Shown here one piece after another: positions 12,143 through 23,792 of a stretch of DNA of 64,000 nt; within the stretch, counting starts at the first letter, position 1, and the number at the start of each line of letters is the position of its first letter. The notes beneath the pieces are model-generated. The model saw only the letters and a list, made by a program, of their open reading frames with translations, had not been told where the DNA came from and did no database searches. The DNA comes from Annona cherimola (taxonomy: Eukaryota; Streptophyta; Magnoliopsida; Magnoliales; Annonaceae). The stretch spans positions 5,500,007 to 5,564,006 of the forward strand of contig CM059971.1 in assembly GCA_030490835.1 (NCBI GenBank), given 5' to 3'. The translations under genes and the position numbers were made by a program.

Positions 12143-12324
12143 TTTTTTTGATGAGTATTCATACATTACAATCTCAACTGTTATTCCAATTAAATTCTAA
12201 AACATTCTTACAATTTGCTAACAATTATCTACTATTTCTAAACTTTTCCACCGGTGAACGGCTCCCACAAACTTGGAGAGACTTGCAACGAAACCACTTC
12301 AGAAACCTAATAAATATTTTAGTC
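12143..12324 (-). mobile_element. SINE-like retroelement with 17-bp target-site duplication
   Basis: The direct repeats AGGCCGAAATGATTTTT flank a 182-bp body at 12126-12142 and 12325-12341. The T-run at the left edge is a reversed poly(A) tail. The long duplication and the A-tail fit L1-type target-primed insertion. The body shares the phrase ACATTACAATCTCAAC with the elements near 9.63, 50.7 and 61.7 kb. Confidence 0.75.
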
Positions 12325-12715
12325 AGGCCGAAATGATTTTTAATATCTTAGTCATGGGTAGTGTTGAATATAAACCTAATAAATATTACCAAAATATTTT
12401 GTCACAGTAGCACCGAGGTTCAATCGACTCGCGTAAATACTATGATCATGGGCAAGGTTTCCACACGGTACTGTAATACAGACCATGTGTATTTCATATC
12501 TTTTATGTTGTCAATAATTTTTGAAGACTTCCGTGTTATTAATCAAGTTTTGGCCCACTTTGATGATTAAATTACAACTTAATTCATTCAATTTAAAAAA
12601 TGATGTATTTGTCGTTGCTTGGGATGCCAAGTGGCTTACATATGAGTGTGTATAGAGTAGTGTGAGAGGACGGCCCAAGGTTCAAACATTGAGTAAAGGT
12701 TGTCGTCTTGTTTTT

Positions 12716-13014
12716 GGGATGCTGTTCGTATGCTCCCGCTCCCGGTAGCATACAACACTCAATGCTCCCAGATGAGAATACCCTTTTTTTTAAATTAAAA
12801 AAAATTATAATATTGTTAATCTAGGTATATGTAATATGTGTATAAATTTTTACCATTTTTAAAGTATTTTAGATATTTATACTCTAAAATATTCCAAAAA
12901 TGATAAAAATTGATACAAATGTTAAACACCCTTAGATTAATAGTTTTATACAAAAAAATTTTAAAAATAAATAAATAAATGGGTGTATGCCCCCGGGAGC
13001 ATATGACCAAAACC
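12716..13014. mobile_element. Mutator-type MITE, CCCGGGAGC family
   Basis: This is a 299-bp element with imperfect inverted ends: TCGTATGCTCCCG on the left, TCATATGCTCCCGGG when the right end is reversed. It is bordered by CTTGTTTTT (12707-12715) and CTTGTTTTC (13015-13023), a 9-bp target duplication with one change. A 9-bp duplication is the Mutator hallmark. Its interior is a long imperfect palindrome that recurs in other MITEs of this window. Confidence 0.7.
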
Positions 13015-13339
13015 CTTGTTTTCGCTCCCAAAGTATACCTCCATCGGGAGCTTAGTTATCTAAGGTGAGTGATGCGATAAAAAATAATTTATTTTATCAT
13101 AATAACAAAAAAAACATTTAATGAGCATAAATCAATATAGTACCGACGCTGCAACAACATGGCATCTACCTACTGCTTGCACAATAACTGAGTTCTGTAG
13201 TCATATAAACTACCAACCAGCAATTATTTCTATGTTTGCTTTGTTTGACAGCACGCAGTAGAAGCAGAACCATTTTGCATCATTTTACCCAACCTCAACG
13301 GAAAATGTTTCAATGCATTCAGTTAGAAATTCTATTTTT

Positions 13340-13530
13340 TAACATTTTTTTAAAATTTTGTATGAAACTTCTAATCTAGGTGTATTTAATTTATAATCTA
13401 AGTTTTACTATTTTTGAAAATGTATATATATTTTTTAATTTTTAAAAATCAGAGGGGGTCAAAATTAATAAAACTTAATACATAAGTTAAATATACCTAG
13501 ATTAAAAGTTTTATAAAAAATTAAAAAACA
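13340..13530. repeat. Copy of the shared MITE palindromic core
   Basis: The phrases CTAGGTGTATTTAATTTATA and, inverted, TTAAATATACCTAGATTAAA form the two arms of a palindrome of about 190 bp. The same core lies inside the better-bounded MITEs at 12716, 13975, 27377, 55558 and 57890. The outer ends here are not clear. Confidence 0.6.
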
Positions 13531-13974
13531 ATACTAAAAAATATACTATTTCTTGTCAGTTGCGTTGAAACAAAACCCTTTATCCAACAGTTCTCCACTA
13601 CATTGACATGAGCATGGGTAGCATCTAATAATGGTGTCGGTTTGTGTCTCATTTCTACACGGTAGGAGCCCATGTTTATGCACAAAATCTGACCCTTCAA
13701 TATCCTCGATTAGAGACCCAAAAATCATTATTTATAAAAGATGTAAATATTTATGTCCATTTTAATAATATCCACCCCATACGTGGGCCAAAAGGTTGCA
13801 AATATTTCTATTATTTTCTATACTAATTTATTAATATTACTACGCGCATGTAGAAAGTTTTAGGTTCACCTGTCGGCTCTTTGTGGTGCGCTGGCACATG
13901 TGCTATACCTATGCACCTACATATGATGATTGTCAAAGGGGTATTATTATGCGGGGTCTCATGGGTAGTTTCGG

Positions 13975-14313
13975 GGACGCTGATGGTATGCTCAGGAGCA
14001 TTTAATTCTCAATTCTCCCGGGTGTATATATATATTTTTTAAAGTTTTTATTAAAATTTTTTTTACAAGATTGTTAATCTATGTGTATTTAATATGTGTA
14101 TAAATTTTTACCATTTTTGGAGTATTTTAGATATTTATTTTTTAATTTTCAAAAATAAAAAATAAATATCTAAATTACTCCAAAAATGATAAAAAATAAT
14201 ACATATATTAAATACACTTAAGTTTACAGTTTTATAAAAAAAAATTCAAAAAAAAGATATATGCACTCGGGAGCATTGAGAGCTCAATGCTCCGGAGCAT
14301 ACAATCAGTGTCC
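13975..14313. mobile_element. Mutator-type MITE with exact 9-bp target-site duplication
   Basis: This is a 339-bp element. The left end reads GGACGCTGATGGTATGCTC and the reversed right end GGACACTGATTGTATGCTC. An exact 9-bp direct repeat, TAGTTTCGG, lies on both sides (13966-13974 and 14314-14322). The interior is the shared AT-rich palindromic core. No coding sequence is present, so movement would depend on a transposase encoded elsewhere. Confidence 0.85.
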
Positions 14314-14343
14314 TAGTTTCGGACTCATATGAAATAAGGTCAT

Positions 14344-14618
14344 TTTTTTATATTTTATATACATTATGACGTCATGATATTGCAATGAAACATATTCATA
14401 CCTTCACACCGTTGATGAAAATTTTTCTTTAAACCCCACCACTGGGGAAAATTGCAAACCCCCACTACAATAAGGAGATATTATAAAAATCCCATTAAGG
14501 AGGAACTAAATTGTAAAATACCATTTAATATACCTACAGGTCGCAAGAATCGAACCAACGACCGGCCCATACAGCGGCATGGGTGTTACCCCGATGCTAG
14601 GAATCATCCAGGCAAAAC
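14344..14618 (-). mobile_element. SINE, minus orientation
   Basis: Direct repeats AAGGTCAT (14336-14343 and 14619-14626) flank a body of about 275 bp with a T-run at its left edge. On the minus strand a box-B-like CGTTGGTTCGATTC and a box-A-like CCTGGATGATTCCTAGC are visible near the right end, in the order expected for a tRNA-derived SINE. Confidence 0.65.
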
Positions 14619-14649
14619 AAGGTCATGATAGATCCAAAAACATATGTTT

Positions 14650-14890
14650 TTTGTTTTATATTTTTTTGAAATATTTTGATAGGTATATTTAATATATAAA
14701 CTAAGATTTACAATTCTTTTAAAAACACATACATATTTATTTTGAATTTTAAATGTAGGTGTATTTTAGTCATTTTAAATGGCTATGCTTAAAAATTCAA
14801 CATAAAATATATACGCATTTTCAAAAATGAAAAAACTTAGTTTATGCAGTAAATAAACATAAATTAATAATTTTATTTTACAAATTTCAA
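14650..14890. repeat. Degenerate copy of the MITE palindromic core
   Basis: The arms GGTATATTTAATATATAAAC and, inverted, GTTTATGCAGTAAATAAAC surround a centre with TAGTCATTTTAAATGGCTA. It belongs to the same palindrome family as the other core copies, but the outer ends are not recognisable. Confidence 0.5.
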
Positions 14891-15552
14891 AAAAGAAAAA
14901 ATAATGTTTTTGGCCAGCGCCATTTGCGACCAACCATAAATGATCATGTGCTGTGTTTGGCAAGATGAGAAGGGCTCCAATGCAATGTGAAAAGAATGAG
15001 GAGACTAAATAAATATATTAAAAATGAGAAAATTAAGACAGGTACGTAGGTATTTGAAAATGAAAAATGCATTAAAAGGAGAAAATAATTTTTGAAAATT
15101 AGAAATTTCATCCTATGCACATTCCATTCAAGCCTGTTTACTCCAAATCATCCAAACTTCAAAACCCAACATTCTTTATGTTCCACAAGCTCCTAAGCTT
15201 TGAAATCTACCGTACTCAAGCTTCCAAGTATAAATCCATCGTGCAAAACCTTCCTTCGCATTCTCTCTCTTTCTCTGCCTTTTTCCCCCCTCCCTTAGGT
15301 TTAAAAATGTCGGAAAATAGTCAAAAATGAAATAGGTAAGTAAAAGGGTCATTTATACTTGAAAAATAAAAAATCTAAAAATACCGTAAATTTCCAAAAA
15401 CGAAGCAGGCTTTTCAGTATTCGTCCTGGCTAATGATTAAATACACTCATGTGCATCGAGCCTCAGTACACCTGGGTGTTTTACTTTTTTCAATGTTTTA
15501 TTTTTATGCAGTCAACATGCAATTTATACATACATATATATATATATATATG

Positions 15553-15860
15553 AGGAGTGATTCTATTAGCCCGGGCTAAGTAAATGGCCCACTTAGCCCA
15601 CCTCAAAAAACCTATTTAAAAGAATTTTTTTTTGTTTTTTTCTTTATACACTTGTTTATCTAAGTGTATTTAACATATAGACCAAGTTTTACCATTTTTG
15701 GAAATGTGCATATATTTTTTTTAGATTTTTGAAAATAAGGGTATTTTAAATGCATATATACACATAGATGTTTGAAAATCTCAAAAAAATAGATAAACAT
15801 ATTCAAAAATGGTAAAACTTGGTCTATATGTTAAATACACTTAGATAAACAAGTACATGA
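15553..15860. mobile_element. MITE with truncated right end, next to (TA)n
   Basis: The left end GAGGAGTGATTCTATTAGCC abuts a (TA)n run at about 15533-15552. It matches the end of the MITE at 57513 (GAGAAGCGATTCTATTAGTC). The interior is the shared palindromic core, with arms CTAAGTGTATTTAACATATA and its inverse. The expected right terminus is missing and is replaced by (TA)n and (CATA)n microsatellite. Confidence 0.6.
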
Positions 15861-15879
15861 AAAAAAAAATAAAAAAAAA

Positions 15880-15945
15880 TTATTGTATATATACATACAT
15901 ACGTATGTATGTATATATATACATACATACATACATACATATATT
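15880..15945. repeat. TA / CATA microsatellite
   Basis: This is a run of TATATACATACATACGTATG-type units. It replaces the right terminal repeat of the neighbouring MITE. Confidence 0.8.
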
Positions 15946-16019
15946 TATCAAAATCTATCTTTTTGAATTTTTGAGCATATTTCTTAAAATTTCAAAATCA
16001 ACAGTTTGGCCTCCATTTA

Positions 16020-16300
16020 GGGTGTGTTTGGCAATGAGTATAAAATGTTAAGTTAAAACTTTTCAATCTACAACTTTTCACTTTCCATAACTATTATATT
16101 TTTTAATCATTTTTTCACATTTTCCTATACATCTATCCTATTTTTCAATCATTTCTATACGATTGCTTCTACAACTAACCTATTTATTTTAACTTTATTC
16201 TCTTTAGTCCTCATCATTACCTCTATCATATTATATCATTTGACAACTTTTATTCTCCAGAACTTTTTAACAAAAGTTTTATTCATTCACAAACACACCC
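16020..16300. mobile_element. Tourist-like (PIF/Harbinger) MITE with TTA duplication
   Basis: This 281-bp element begins GGGTGTGTTTGGCAATG and its reversed right end reads GGGTGTGTTTGTGAATG. TTA flanks it on each side (16017-16019 and 16301-16303). A 3-bp TTA duplication with GGGTGTGTTTGG-type ends is characteristic of Tourist-like MITEs. It is the best-preserved member of a family with about ten more degenerate copies in this window. Confidence 0.82.
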
Positions 16301-16303
16301 TTA

Positions 16304-18230
16304 GCGTTAGATAAGGCGAAAACTACTGATTTTCGAAATTAAAAAAAAAAAAAAAAACTCAAAAACGATAAGTTTTTATAAACTAAATATACATTGACGC
16401 ACATAAAAAATTCAAAAAAAAAAAGAAAAAGAGAAAGGGCCTCATAACACCAGTGTTCGAGCCTGGATGTGTTGAATCATTACAATGCCCTTCTATTATT
16501 TTCCCATCAACAGAAAGATGTCAAAATTACTTTTTTATAAAAATGTCAAAAATCACTTGGTCTCTGAATTTAATATTCCATTTTGATATTCGCTGCATTT
16601 TGTTTCTTCATTTTCCCCGGCTTGCATTGAATATATTCATGGGATAGAAATAAATTTGTAAAAGATGGACAGTAGCAATACCCAACGACTATTTTTTATT
16701 GTGCTTTATTAGTAGTCTAGTAGAATGACTATATATGAGAAGGACACCTTTTAGCATCGATGAAGTATCTTAAAGTTTGTTACATTATTTTTACTATGAT
16801 TATATGCATTGAGCCCAGAAAAACGAAGAAGCAATACAAACTTTCTCATTTTATTCAAAAATATTTTTGGTTAGCTCAGATGTATAATTAAAGAACATGA
16901 TCAAGTGATATATATACCACCATAACTTATGGTAGCATATTTTGTTTCTTTAATTTTAAAAATTAGATCAATAATATTATTCATCCGTGTGTATTATATT
17001 TTTATTTCAAAAACCAAAAAGCTTTCCAATATGAGTGATTTTTGACATGTTAAAAATATACATAAAATGAACAATATTAGTAGTTTAGATGTTAAAAAAC
17101 TTCTTTTAAATTTAAAAAGTTATTCTACCGTACTTCACTGTGGTTTATTTACCAATGTATCGCTTCTTAAAAAGTTCCGGTTGCCGCATAATTGAACCAC
17201 TTTGAAGTGACCATTACAAAATAATAAAGAAAAATAAACTTTCAAAAATTGTATTTTTTTTTTTTTTTTGTTGGCCAGGGCTAAAAGGCGCCTGCCTATA
17301 TTTTTCATGAAAATGTTTTTACAAGTACTTTTAACTCGTATAACCATATTTTACAATTTGCAGTTGGGTATATAATTTTTATTTTCGAAAATCAAAAAAT
17401 TTGAGAGTCATTTAAGAAAAATTAAATAAACTTTGGAAAAACATTTTCACGAAAAATATATATATAAATTAGCCCAGCCCAGGCAAACATAACCCGAATT
17501 AAAATCTGTCCGGGACTCAGTCCATGGAAATGATGATATATCCACAATTTTCCAGAAAAGGGAATGGGATATGTTCGATGAAAGGAAATCGAAAACTAGA
17601 TTAGAACCGAAAAAAGCAGCAAGAACAATGGTTTTAGCAAACAGAAGCAATGCCTTAATTTTAATTAATACAATAAAGTGTCACACTTCCAAATGACATC
17701 ATTTCCCCAGGGAGAGATCAAGACACAAGCACACCCCGTTAACAATTCTTAAAAAGCATATAAGAAAATAAGAGAAATAAAAATTACACGCCCTGTAGGG
17801 AGAAAGGGGAGAGAAAAGACTTACAACACCAATGCTAAGTGTGCTTACATAGAAGTAAAGCATGCAGAAAATGCACAACGCTAATCAACAACAACAGGTA
17901 AAGCAAAAAAAAAAAAAAGATTTACATGGAATGCAGACGACGAAAAACATTTGGTTCCAAGGGCTGCTCCATACTTCCCTCTTTACAATCATGCACTCAT
18001 TCTTCTATTTTCTCTTCTTAAATGACCATTTCAATCCACATTGCTTGATGATTCTCAAGCTGACAAGGGAAATCCTTTGGTACAAGTCGTGTAGTTCTTT
18101 TCGTCACACACAAGGAACAAGCCGGTGCCAAACTTACCACCCTTTGACAGAAGCAGGCAACTGCAAATGTCATGACCATTAAAAGACATTCGAATTTTAA
18201 AATTGCAATCCCCGTGTCCATTTCCATCTC
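16304..18230. other. Intergenic DNA and 3' flank of the Arf-GAP gene
   Basis: No separate gene is supported. The last few hundred bases (about 17650-18230) probably carry the 3' untranslated region of the minus-strand Arf-GAP gene, but I could not pick a poly(A) signal. A GTGTTCGAGCCTGG motif near 16455 resembles a SINE box B without other SINE features. Confidence 0.45.
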
Positions 18231-19606
18231 CTAGCCAAAAGGGTTTCCTTGCGATCTGTGATTCACATCAGCAAAGGATAGAATGTTTTTCAGTTGTTCG
18301 GCATTGTTGGCATGTCTGACAGCACATCATGCACAGCACCAATAAGGTTTTAGTTTTCAGCAATTATTTTGAACCCTTTTTCCCAATTTTACACTAGAAA
18401 ATTTGCAAGATGGATGGTAACATAAGAAGCAACAAGTAATAAAGAAATCATTTTATCATCATCATCATCAAATTCATTATCGTAAGCCAGTCCACACCCA
18501 TGTGGGGTCAACCACACAGATCTTGTTGTCAGTTTTATTGATGTTGATGATCTTGACAAGGACCTTGAGTATTTCTAAATCATTCATAAAACTTCTCACC
18601 AGTTTAATGAATTTTATTTAATTTCATCATACTTTCTATTTTTGCTTTATTTTCATTTCTTCATATTCTTCCATTTTGACAAAACACCAGGACTTTAATT
18701 ACCCAAAGACTAGTACTGCCTTAAAAGACCCTTGGATAAAACTAAATTTGGAACTAACAAAATACTGGGAGACTTACCCAAAAGTTGACATACTGTTTGG
18801 TGTCTGCTGTGCCATGTTTGGATCTGAGATTCCACGATTCACATTAGAACTGCCCGACAAATATTAACAACGAATAAAGAAAAAAATTTCAAGAAAGTAT
18901 TACTTGAATGTGCTGCAAATGGATACGATGGTGGCAATGTTGAAGGATGATGCTGTGTTCCAGTAGGCAATGTTGAAGGATAAGGAGGTGCTTGAAGAGG
19001 CAGTGAAGATGGATATGACGGAGTCTGAAGCAATGCTGATGGATAAGCAGCCACATGGGAAGGCAATCCTGATGCATAAGGTACTGCTTGAGAAGTCGCC
19101 CACTGCTGAGAAGGGGTACCCAAGTTGGAAGTGTGTGACAAAGATGGACCTCCCACATTCGGAAGCACCCCTTGCAATGATGCCATCGATGGGAACTGCA
19201 GTGTTGAAACACAATTAAACCACCCTAAGCTTTGGTAGGTAAAACTCTCAAAAATTTCATACAAAACATGAAAGCATCGCTAGAACAAAGAATATGAAAG
19301 CTTATAGCAAATATATGTGTGTGAGAACTTTATACAATCATTTATCCATATATAAATCATACTTTAGATGGTTTAAATGTTGAAAAAATCACTTTAAAGT
19401 TGTTATTTACAACAAACCATTTTATTATGTTGAATTTGTACCATTTTCAGATGGAGTCCAAACACATATCCAATTGAGATGAAAACTGGTATGGTAATAG
19501 AATACATAATTCTAAATACAATGGGTAAAGTAGATTATAATTGTATGATCATGTAAAGCCTATTTTGGCACAACTGCACCGTTGTTACAGTGCAATTGAG
19601 CTACCC

Positions 19607-19639
<33 letters not shown>

Positions 19640-22600
19640 GCATGAAATAAAAGCCAATGGCCAAACTCAACTAGATTTGTTAATGTCATATTGGAACTTA
19701 CCAAGGCAAGACAGCAAACTTAAATGCAATTCTAGTTTCCAAGCAATATGTAGGAAATAATACACGGTATGTTTTTGTACTTCAAATTTCCTGTTCATGC
19801 CCAAAGAATGAAATGGAATTGAAAAGTAAAACTGCTTCTGCAAGTCACTTTCTTAACATATCAGCCTGTGAATTTCTGTCTAGAAAACTAAGATACAAGC
19901 ACTCATTCTAATTACTGGCTTGAAAGTTCAATAAATTTTGACAGAAAGGTTGAATCGAGGTATAGGCAAAGCTACTAGGATCAGTATCACTGAACAGTGA
20001 ATATTGTAACATGCATCAATATCATGCAGATACCATACTTGTCAAATGCTCAAGGCATGCTAAGGCGCAAGGTGGACCTAGGGCCTAGGCACAAGGTGCA
20101 CTCTCAATGTGCGGGCTTGATTGAAAAAAGGTGCACCTTATATAAAATTTACCTAAAAAGAAGTGCCTAAAACTAGTGAGTAAAAAATAGGATTACTCTT
20201 CAAAAGGCAAATATATGTTAAATTATACTTATCAAGAGCAAAAACACAGTTCAAACCTAACATATAACAATCATAAATTCCAATTCAACAATTAATATGA
20301 TTCCAAAGTATTATTAGATTCATAATGCAAACGAAATGCAAGTTTATCATTTTAACAAATATGTTTTAGGCTTTCGAAAAATATTTTTTGGGTTTTTTGA
20401 TAAAGCCCTCAGGTGTGTGCCTTTGGTGGGCCTCATCAAACGGTTACACATGGGGTGCATGCCGGGAAAATTGCGCCATAGACCCTTTAACTATGCGTAT
20501 TAGCATTTTGGACCCCGATGTTTGCGTATTAGCATTTTAGACCCCCAAAAGTTTCGACCTTTGCATTTTACCCCCCCGCGTCCTCACGGCGTCAAAAAAT
20601 CAGCGTCTGGCCATCCAAAATGACGAGAATACCCATGACAGAAAAAGCAGAGGCCACGACACCAGACCGGCCACCTAGAGGAAACTGAAGGTAAAGGTGG
20701 TGAGCGGCTTCGGCCACAACATCCCAAAACTGATGTGCCCATCCCCAGCCGAAGCATCAAGCAGCAGCGCGATGGTGATCAGCATGGGCAAGTACAACAC
20801 AAACATCCAAGTAAATGTCGCAGAGCAGACGGTGACGGTGGATTCAAGAGTGGGTCTTCGGGATTTGATTAATAAGGTGGAAGAAGCGGGGCTGAGGAGT
20901 GACTTGAATTCAAAAGACGAAGAGAAAAAATATGAGAAGGTGAAGATCTTCATCAGTTTGATGCCTCCAAAGAATGCTAATGCAATGCAACTCTGAGTTG
21001 CATCGCCCGTCCGCCCTAGCCAATTGGTTCTGGGGCTCGCCGCCATTATCCGTCGGAGCAAGGGATGGAGCATTCTCGAATGGAAACTACCCGTCGTTGC
21101 TTCTAAAGACTCTGTTGGGGCCACTCCGATGCAGAGAGAAGAAGAGCAGGAAGACAATCTTAACCGATAGATTTCAGGCTTGCCACAATTATCCGTTGGG
21201 GAAAAGGATGGAGCATTCTTGAACGAAAACCACCCATTGTTGCTGCTAAAGACTATTGCGGGCGCTTCGATGAAGAGAGAAGAAAAGCAAAAAGATAATC
21301 CCTTGTGTTCTTTGTTGACCTTTGCATTAAGTGGTTGAATTTTTGACACCCATCTTCTGTTCTCTCTATGTCTTTCAGGTCCCAAAACATCATCTCGACA
21401 TCGCAAATGATGGAGTTGCAAGGGGCCTAGAACTGATCAGGCAAGATTTCATTTGGGTGGTTTGACCGCCGATCAACTTCAACATAAATGGCGAGATCAT
21501 GTCAGAATGGCTACTAGATGGGTTGAAGGAGCATGTGAGCAAGGAGAAGAAGCAGGAGTCACTGGTGCAAGGGTGGGCGCCACAAGTGAGCATTCCCAAA
21601 TCTAAACTCATGAGAATCAACCGACAAGAATAGGAAATTGGTAGCCCCAATTCAAGTAACAAATTTGCAACCCAGTAATCAACTGTCATCCCTTATTCCA
21701 GCATCTCTACTAGCCAGTAAGAGGAGGCAACACTGCTCCTTTTTCTTCCTCATCTTATAGCTGTGGAGGCAAAACCCTTTCAATTAGCAACATCGTCTTT
21801 CTGAATCCAGTGGACGATGGTGACAAATGGCGGTATCCATGGAAATTTCCCAATTAGCCCATCACCAGCAACCCGGTCATTTTCACCACCTTGCCACCAA
21901 ACACCATCTCATCACCACTAGAAAATCAACAACTAACTCATTCCTTCCTCATAAACCAAATCCGACATCCATGGTAACAATCCTTGCAACCAGCATCTAA
22001 AACTTTCAGAAACAAATTCAACTGCTTGCAGCCCCCAATTCGAAACTAAAAAAAATCCCAAACTGCAGTTGCTCTGTTGAAGCTGGTAGCCACCAATGAT
22101 TTCAATCAGGCTGCTAATCCATCAGCCTACCTTACAGTACCGGACATAAAATTCCATAAGGACAGCCATGGCCACCTTTCTTCTTCATTAACTGGCAAGG
22201 TCACCCCTTCCCTTCAACCCACCAGAAACCAGCGACTGCAAATCTGCCACTCATCCAGTCAGCTTTGATGCAACCGAAATGGCCATCCTGAAACTCATTT
22301 TCAATCATGATCAGCAGCATCTGTTTGCAGTTAAATCCGTCTAATTCAAAAATTTAGCAACAGCAGCATGCCTAATCTAGCCTTGAGATGGAACAGAAGG
22401 AAGGGTAGAAGAGAAGAGGGCAGCTAAAACGACTATCGTGCAGTAACATGCAATGCGAAGGAGAAATCCCGAAGACCTACTCTTGAATCCACCGTCACCG
22501 TCACCGTCTTCCACCTTATTAATCAAATCCCGAAGACCCACTCTTCAATCCACCATCACCGTCTCGTCTGCGACATTCACTTGGATGTTTGTGTTGTACT

Positions 22601-23757
22601 TGCCCATGCTGATCACCATCGCGCTGCTGCTTGATGCTTCGGCTGCGGATGGGCACGTCAGTTTTGGGATGTTGTGGCCGAAGCCGCTCACCACCTTTAC
22701 CTTCAGTTTCCTCTAGGTGGCCGGTCTAGTGTCGTGGCCTCTGTTTTTTCTGTCATGGGTATTCTCGTCATTTCGGACGGCCAGACGCTGATTTTTTGAC
22801 GCCGTAAGGGCGCGGGGGGTAAAATGTAAAGGTCGAAACTTTTGGAGGTCTAAAATGCTAATACGCAAACATCGGGGTCCAAAATGCCAATAGGCATAGT
22901 TAGAGGGTCCATGGCGCAATTTTCCCGTGCATGCCTAAAGGTGTTCCCAGGTGCGCCTTTGAAAACTATGGTAGATACATGCATTGTAATGGGAAAATAT
23001 TGAGGAAACATAAGAAAAACATCTAATCATTAGTGAGTTTCAGAAATTGCGAAGCACAAAAATATACAAATTAAAGAATGAAAACATAAAAAGCTGAAAC
23101 CTATAACAAGATTCCATGATGTACCCACCTAAAATTTCAGATTATTCTTTCCATTCAATGTTTATGGTTCGCTTATGCATTACTCTTTCACTAATGTTGG
23201 TAACATTTCATATGTATTAGGATCGTTGTATGAAAAAATGTGAAATAATAATTGAAAATATAGGTAATGCTAGTAACAAGTAGGCTAGTTAGGCAGTTAG
23301 ATGTCAAAACAACAAATGAGTGAAGAAATAGCTGGAAATTTTCTTTTTTCTTTCTTCAATGCCAAATAAACCCCTAATGTGTGCACCAAGTAGGCCCTTA
23401 ACTTCCTAGACCAGTTCCTAGCAACAATAAGAACTGAAGTTATTGCATTCGTTTTCAGGATCCACTTTGACTATTCAGTGCTGATTGGAACCCAGTTCAC
23501 CATTACATCAAAAAGGGATATGGTACTTCAAAAATAACTAATTCAGGATGAATAAGATATGAAAAAAATGATAATGAAATTTGGAAGCATATGCATACCG
23601 TGGAGGCACTATGTAGATTTGATTCATTGGTCAGATCAAATGGATTCATAGACTTCGATGACTGGGGAAGCATTGACACTTGCTGGGGAAAATTTGACAC
23701 TGACTGCAATGGGAAACCCAAATACGCCAGGTCATTAATTGCCCTTAGCAATTAATT

Positions 23758-23792
<35 letters not shown>

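Larger units (their letters stand above)
20464..22926. mobile_element. Mutator-like element (Pack-MULE) with captured gene fragment
   Basis: The element has 2463 bp. It starts GGGAAAATTGCGCCATAG and ends with the inverse. An exact 9-bp duplication, GTGCATGCC, flanks it (20455-20463 and 22927-22935). The terminal inverted repeats are about 420 bp long. No transposase is recognisable. The centre contains a UDP-glycosyltransferase fragment (21377-21597) and a tandem duplication (21046-21300), so it fits a non-autonomous Pack-MULE. It sits inside an older hAT-like element in intron 10 of the Arf-GAP gene and is far GC-richer than the surrounding intron. Confidence 0.88.
20034..22970. mobile_element. 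hAT-like element interrupted by a Mutator-like element
   Basis: The outer ends are CATACTTGTCAAATGC on the left and CATAGTTTTCAAAGGCGC when the right end is reversed. They are flanked by GCAGATAC (20026-20033) and GTAGATAC (22971-22978), an 8-bp duplication with one change. Removing the inner 2463-bp element and one 9-bp duplication leaves a non-autonomous element of about 465 bp with AAGGCGC-type motifs near both ends. A relative lies near 51.80-51.99 kb. It is in intron 10 of the Arf-GAP gene. Assignment to hAT rests on the 8-bp duplication and the end style. Confidence 0.65.

Noticed and set aside
18018..18227. 69-codon minus frame immediately after the Arf-GAP stop codon
   Set aside because: It lies in the probable 3' untranslated region, with no motif and no link to the upstream frame.
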